This document shows, piece after piece, positions 55,831-56,849 of a stretch of DNA of 56,849 nucleotides. Below the pieces are notes generated by a model. The model did not search any database. It was not told the origin of the DNA and saw only the letters and a list, made by a program, of their open reading frames with translations. The stretch is from Candidatus Limosilactobacillus merdavium. GTDB lineage: Bacteria > Bacillota > Bacilli > Lactobacillales > Lactobacillaceae. Where the stretch lies: contig JAHLFK010000049.1 of NCBI GenBank assembly GCA_018883805.1, forward strand, positions 1 through 56,849. Direction: 5' to 3'. Both the position numbers and the translations under genes were made by a program. Position 1 is the first letter of the stretch. The number at the start of each line of letters is the position of its first letter.

Positions 55831-56706
55831 ATTCGTAGCTGCCTTTAGAGCTAAGGCAAAGTCGCCGATGGTTGCGGAGCCGTTGTTTTGGGCTAATGGC
55901 ATTGTGATGTATTCGTTCAAGTCGCCAACTTCAACATAATCGTTGAGCAGCTTCTTGAATTCACGACGAACTTTCTTTAAGAATTCTTCGCTAACAACAC
56001 CACCACCAAAGACGATTTGTCCTGGACGGAACATTAAAGTAGTGTCTAGAGCAGCTTGGGCAACATAGTAAGCCATGATGTCCCAAACGTGGTTAGTCAA
56101 TGGAACATCTTTACCCTTCTTACCGAGACGAGCGTCGAATGTTGGGCCACTAACTAATCCTTCAAAACAATCACCGTGGAATGGGCAAATTCCCTTGAAA
56201 TCAAGGTCATCTGGGTGCCGCTTCAAGCGAATGTGTCCCATTTCTGGGTGGCCTAATTCACCGACAAACTTACCATCGATAACTGCACCAGCACCAACAC
56301 CAGTACCGATAGTGTAGTAAACCAATGAATTAATCCGCTTGTTGAACAAGGTTGAAAGAACATATTCACCGTAAGCAGAACCATTAACATCAGTAGTCCA
56401 AGCAATTGGAATGTTAAAGTGCTTCTTGAATGGACCTACAAAGTCAGTATCTTGCCAACCTGGCTTTGGAGTATTAGTAATGTAACCATACTTTGGTGAA
56501 CTCTTCCGAATTTCAATTGGACCAAATGAGGCAATTGCAATTGCACTTAAATCATCTTTGTATTGATCAAACCATTCAATACACTTTTGAAGAGTTTCTT
56601 CAGGAGTGGTTGTTGGAATATGAATTGAATCTTGAATTTGATAATTGATGTTACCAACGGCACAAACAAACTTTGTACCACCGGCTTCGATACTTCCGAG
56701 TAACAT
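55828..56706 (-). CDS. scrK: fructokinase, ROK family
   Basis: 292 residues. ROK signatures: GSIEAGGTKFVCAVG (phosphate-1), the AIASFGPIEI stretch, DVNGSAYGEY, TIGTGVGAGAVIDG, and a zinc-binding EMGHIRLKRHPDD...CPFHGDCFEGLVSGP (His-Cys-His-Cys). It phosphorylates fructose to fructose 6-P. It starts 11 nt after pgi, so the pair channels fructose or sucrose-derived hexose into central metabolism. The C-terminus KAATN ends at the repeat-derived TAG. Confidence 0.93.
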   Translation of the reverse strand: MLLGSIEAGGTKFVCAVGNINYQIQDSIHIPTTTPEETLQKCIEWFDQYKDDLSAIAIASFGPIEIRKSSPKYGYITNTPKPGWQDTDFVGPFKKHFNIPIAWTTDVNGSAYGEYVLSTLFNKRINSLVYYTIGTGVGAGAVIDGKFVGELGHPEMGHIRLKRHPDDLDFKGICPFHGDCFEGLVSGPTFDARLGKKGKDVPLTNHVWDIMAYYVAQAALDTTLMFRPGQIVFGGGVVSEEFLKKVRREFKKLLNDYVEVGDLNEYITMPLAQNNGSATIGDFALALKAATN

Positions 56707-56717
56707 TGCAATCCCTC

Positions 56718-56849
56718 CTACTTATTTTCATCCATTTCAGCACGAAGCTTCTTACCGATTTCTTCGTATCCTGGCTTACCTAACAGGCCAAACATGTTAA
56801 CCTTGTATGCTTCAACTCCTGGTTGGTTGAATGGGTTAATCCCGTTCAA
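56718..56849 (-). CDS. pgi: glucose-6-phosphate isomerase, 3' end only
   Basis: The last 43 codons are present; the gene runs off the right edge. [20 protein letters not shown] is the well-known PGI C-terminal signature. The stop TAG is 56718-56720 and overlaps the ribosome-binding region of scrK. Confidence 0.93.
   Translation of the reverse strand: MNGINPFNQPGVEAYKVNMFGLLGKPGYEEIGKKLRAEMDENK

Overview
The window looks like a low-GC, heterofermentative lactic acid bacterium of the family Lactobacillaceae, most likely the genus Limosilactobacillus (L. reuteri relatives). I infer this from protein content and gene order, not from a database search. Pointers are the block metG-tatD-rnmV-ksgA-veg-ispE-purR-glmU-prs, two T-box leaders, class II HMG-CoA reductase, a branched-chain amino acid 2-epimerase very like the Lentilactobacillus buchneri enzyme, and the gluconokinase, HelD and SemiSWEET genes. 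There are no rRNA genes, no CRISPR array and no intact insertion sequence. One tRNA (Thr, GGT) is present.

Layout. 1-0.6 kb: 5' end of rpoE and a DUF1934 gene. 0.7-3.7 kb: forward operon of a LipL-type lipoyl/octanoyl transferase, an HD-domain phosphohydrolase and a HAD phosphatase. 3.8-5.6 kb: a penicillin-acylase-like Ntn hydrolase and a lipoprotein. 5.7-15.8 kb: reverse-strand housekeeping block covering PRPP synthesis, cell-wall precursor, purine control, ribosome and 5S rRNA maturation, and MetRS. 16-20 kb: tightly overlapping ppx-mvaA-(HExxH protein)-sir2 operon. 20.3-26 kb: T-box-controlled trpS, an orphan DNA methyltransferase, and an alpha-galactosidase divergent from an AraC regulator. 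26-36.8 kb: ndk, helD, gluconokinase, a cation/proton antiporter, a ClC exchanger gene broken by an in-frame amber codon, a T-box-controlled pair of transsulfuration enzymes, and a VTT membrane protein. 36.8-44.4 kb is the accessory-looking stretch: a wrecked small HTH-type gene, a 1231-residue SEC10/PgrA-like LPQTS surface protein with a divergent XRE regulator, tRNA-Thr, a DinJ/YafQ toxin-antitoxin pair sitting between two degenerate copies of the 3' end of a drug transporter gene, and that transporter with its MarR regulator. 44.4-56.8 kb: epimerase plus amino-acid permease behind a long leader with its own terminator, endonuclease III, an organophosphate antiporter, a zinc-ribbon surface protein, PPK2, a multidrug MFS transporter, a SemiSWEET, a polyol dehydrogenase, a VOC protein, fructokinase and the 3' end of pgi.

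Structure beyond genes. A 121-bp dispersed repeat occurs twice (20272-20392, 55710-55830). In both copies its edge supplies the TAG stop codon of the adjacent gene (trpS, fructokinase). A second, unrelated large palindromic element lies at 48749-48878. A strong reverse-strand terminator at 47416-47461 has no upstream gene to terminate, which points to an attenuated leader for the permease/epimerase operon. The multidrug MFS gene at 52352 has a similar hairpin-plus-U-tract just before its start. Markers of both isoprenoid routes (ispE and mvaA) are present within 10 kb.

Calls rest on reading motifs, lengths, start sites and neighbours by eye. Exact substrates of transporters, hydrolases and dehydrogenases are inferred only at family level.
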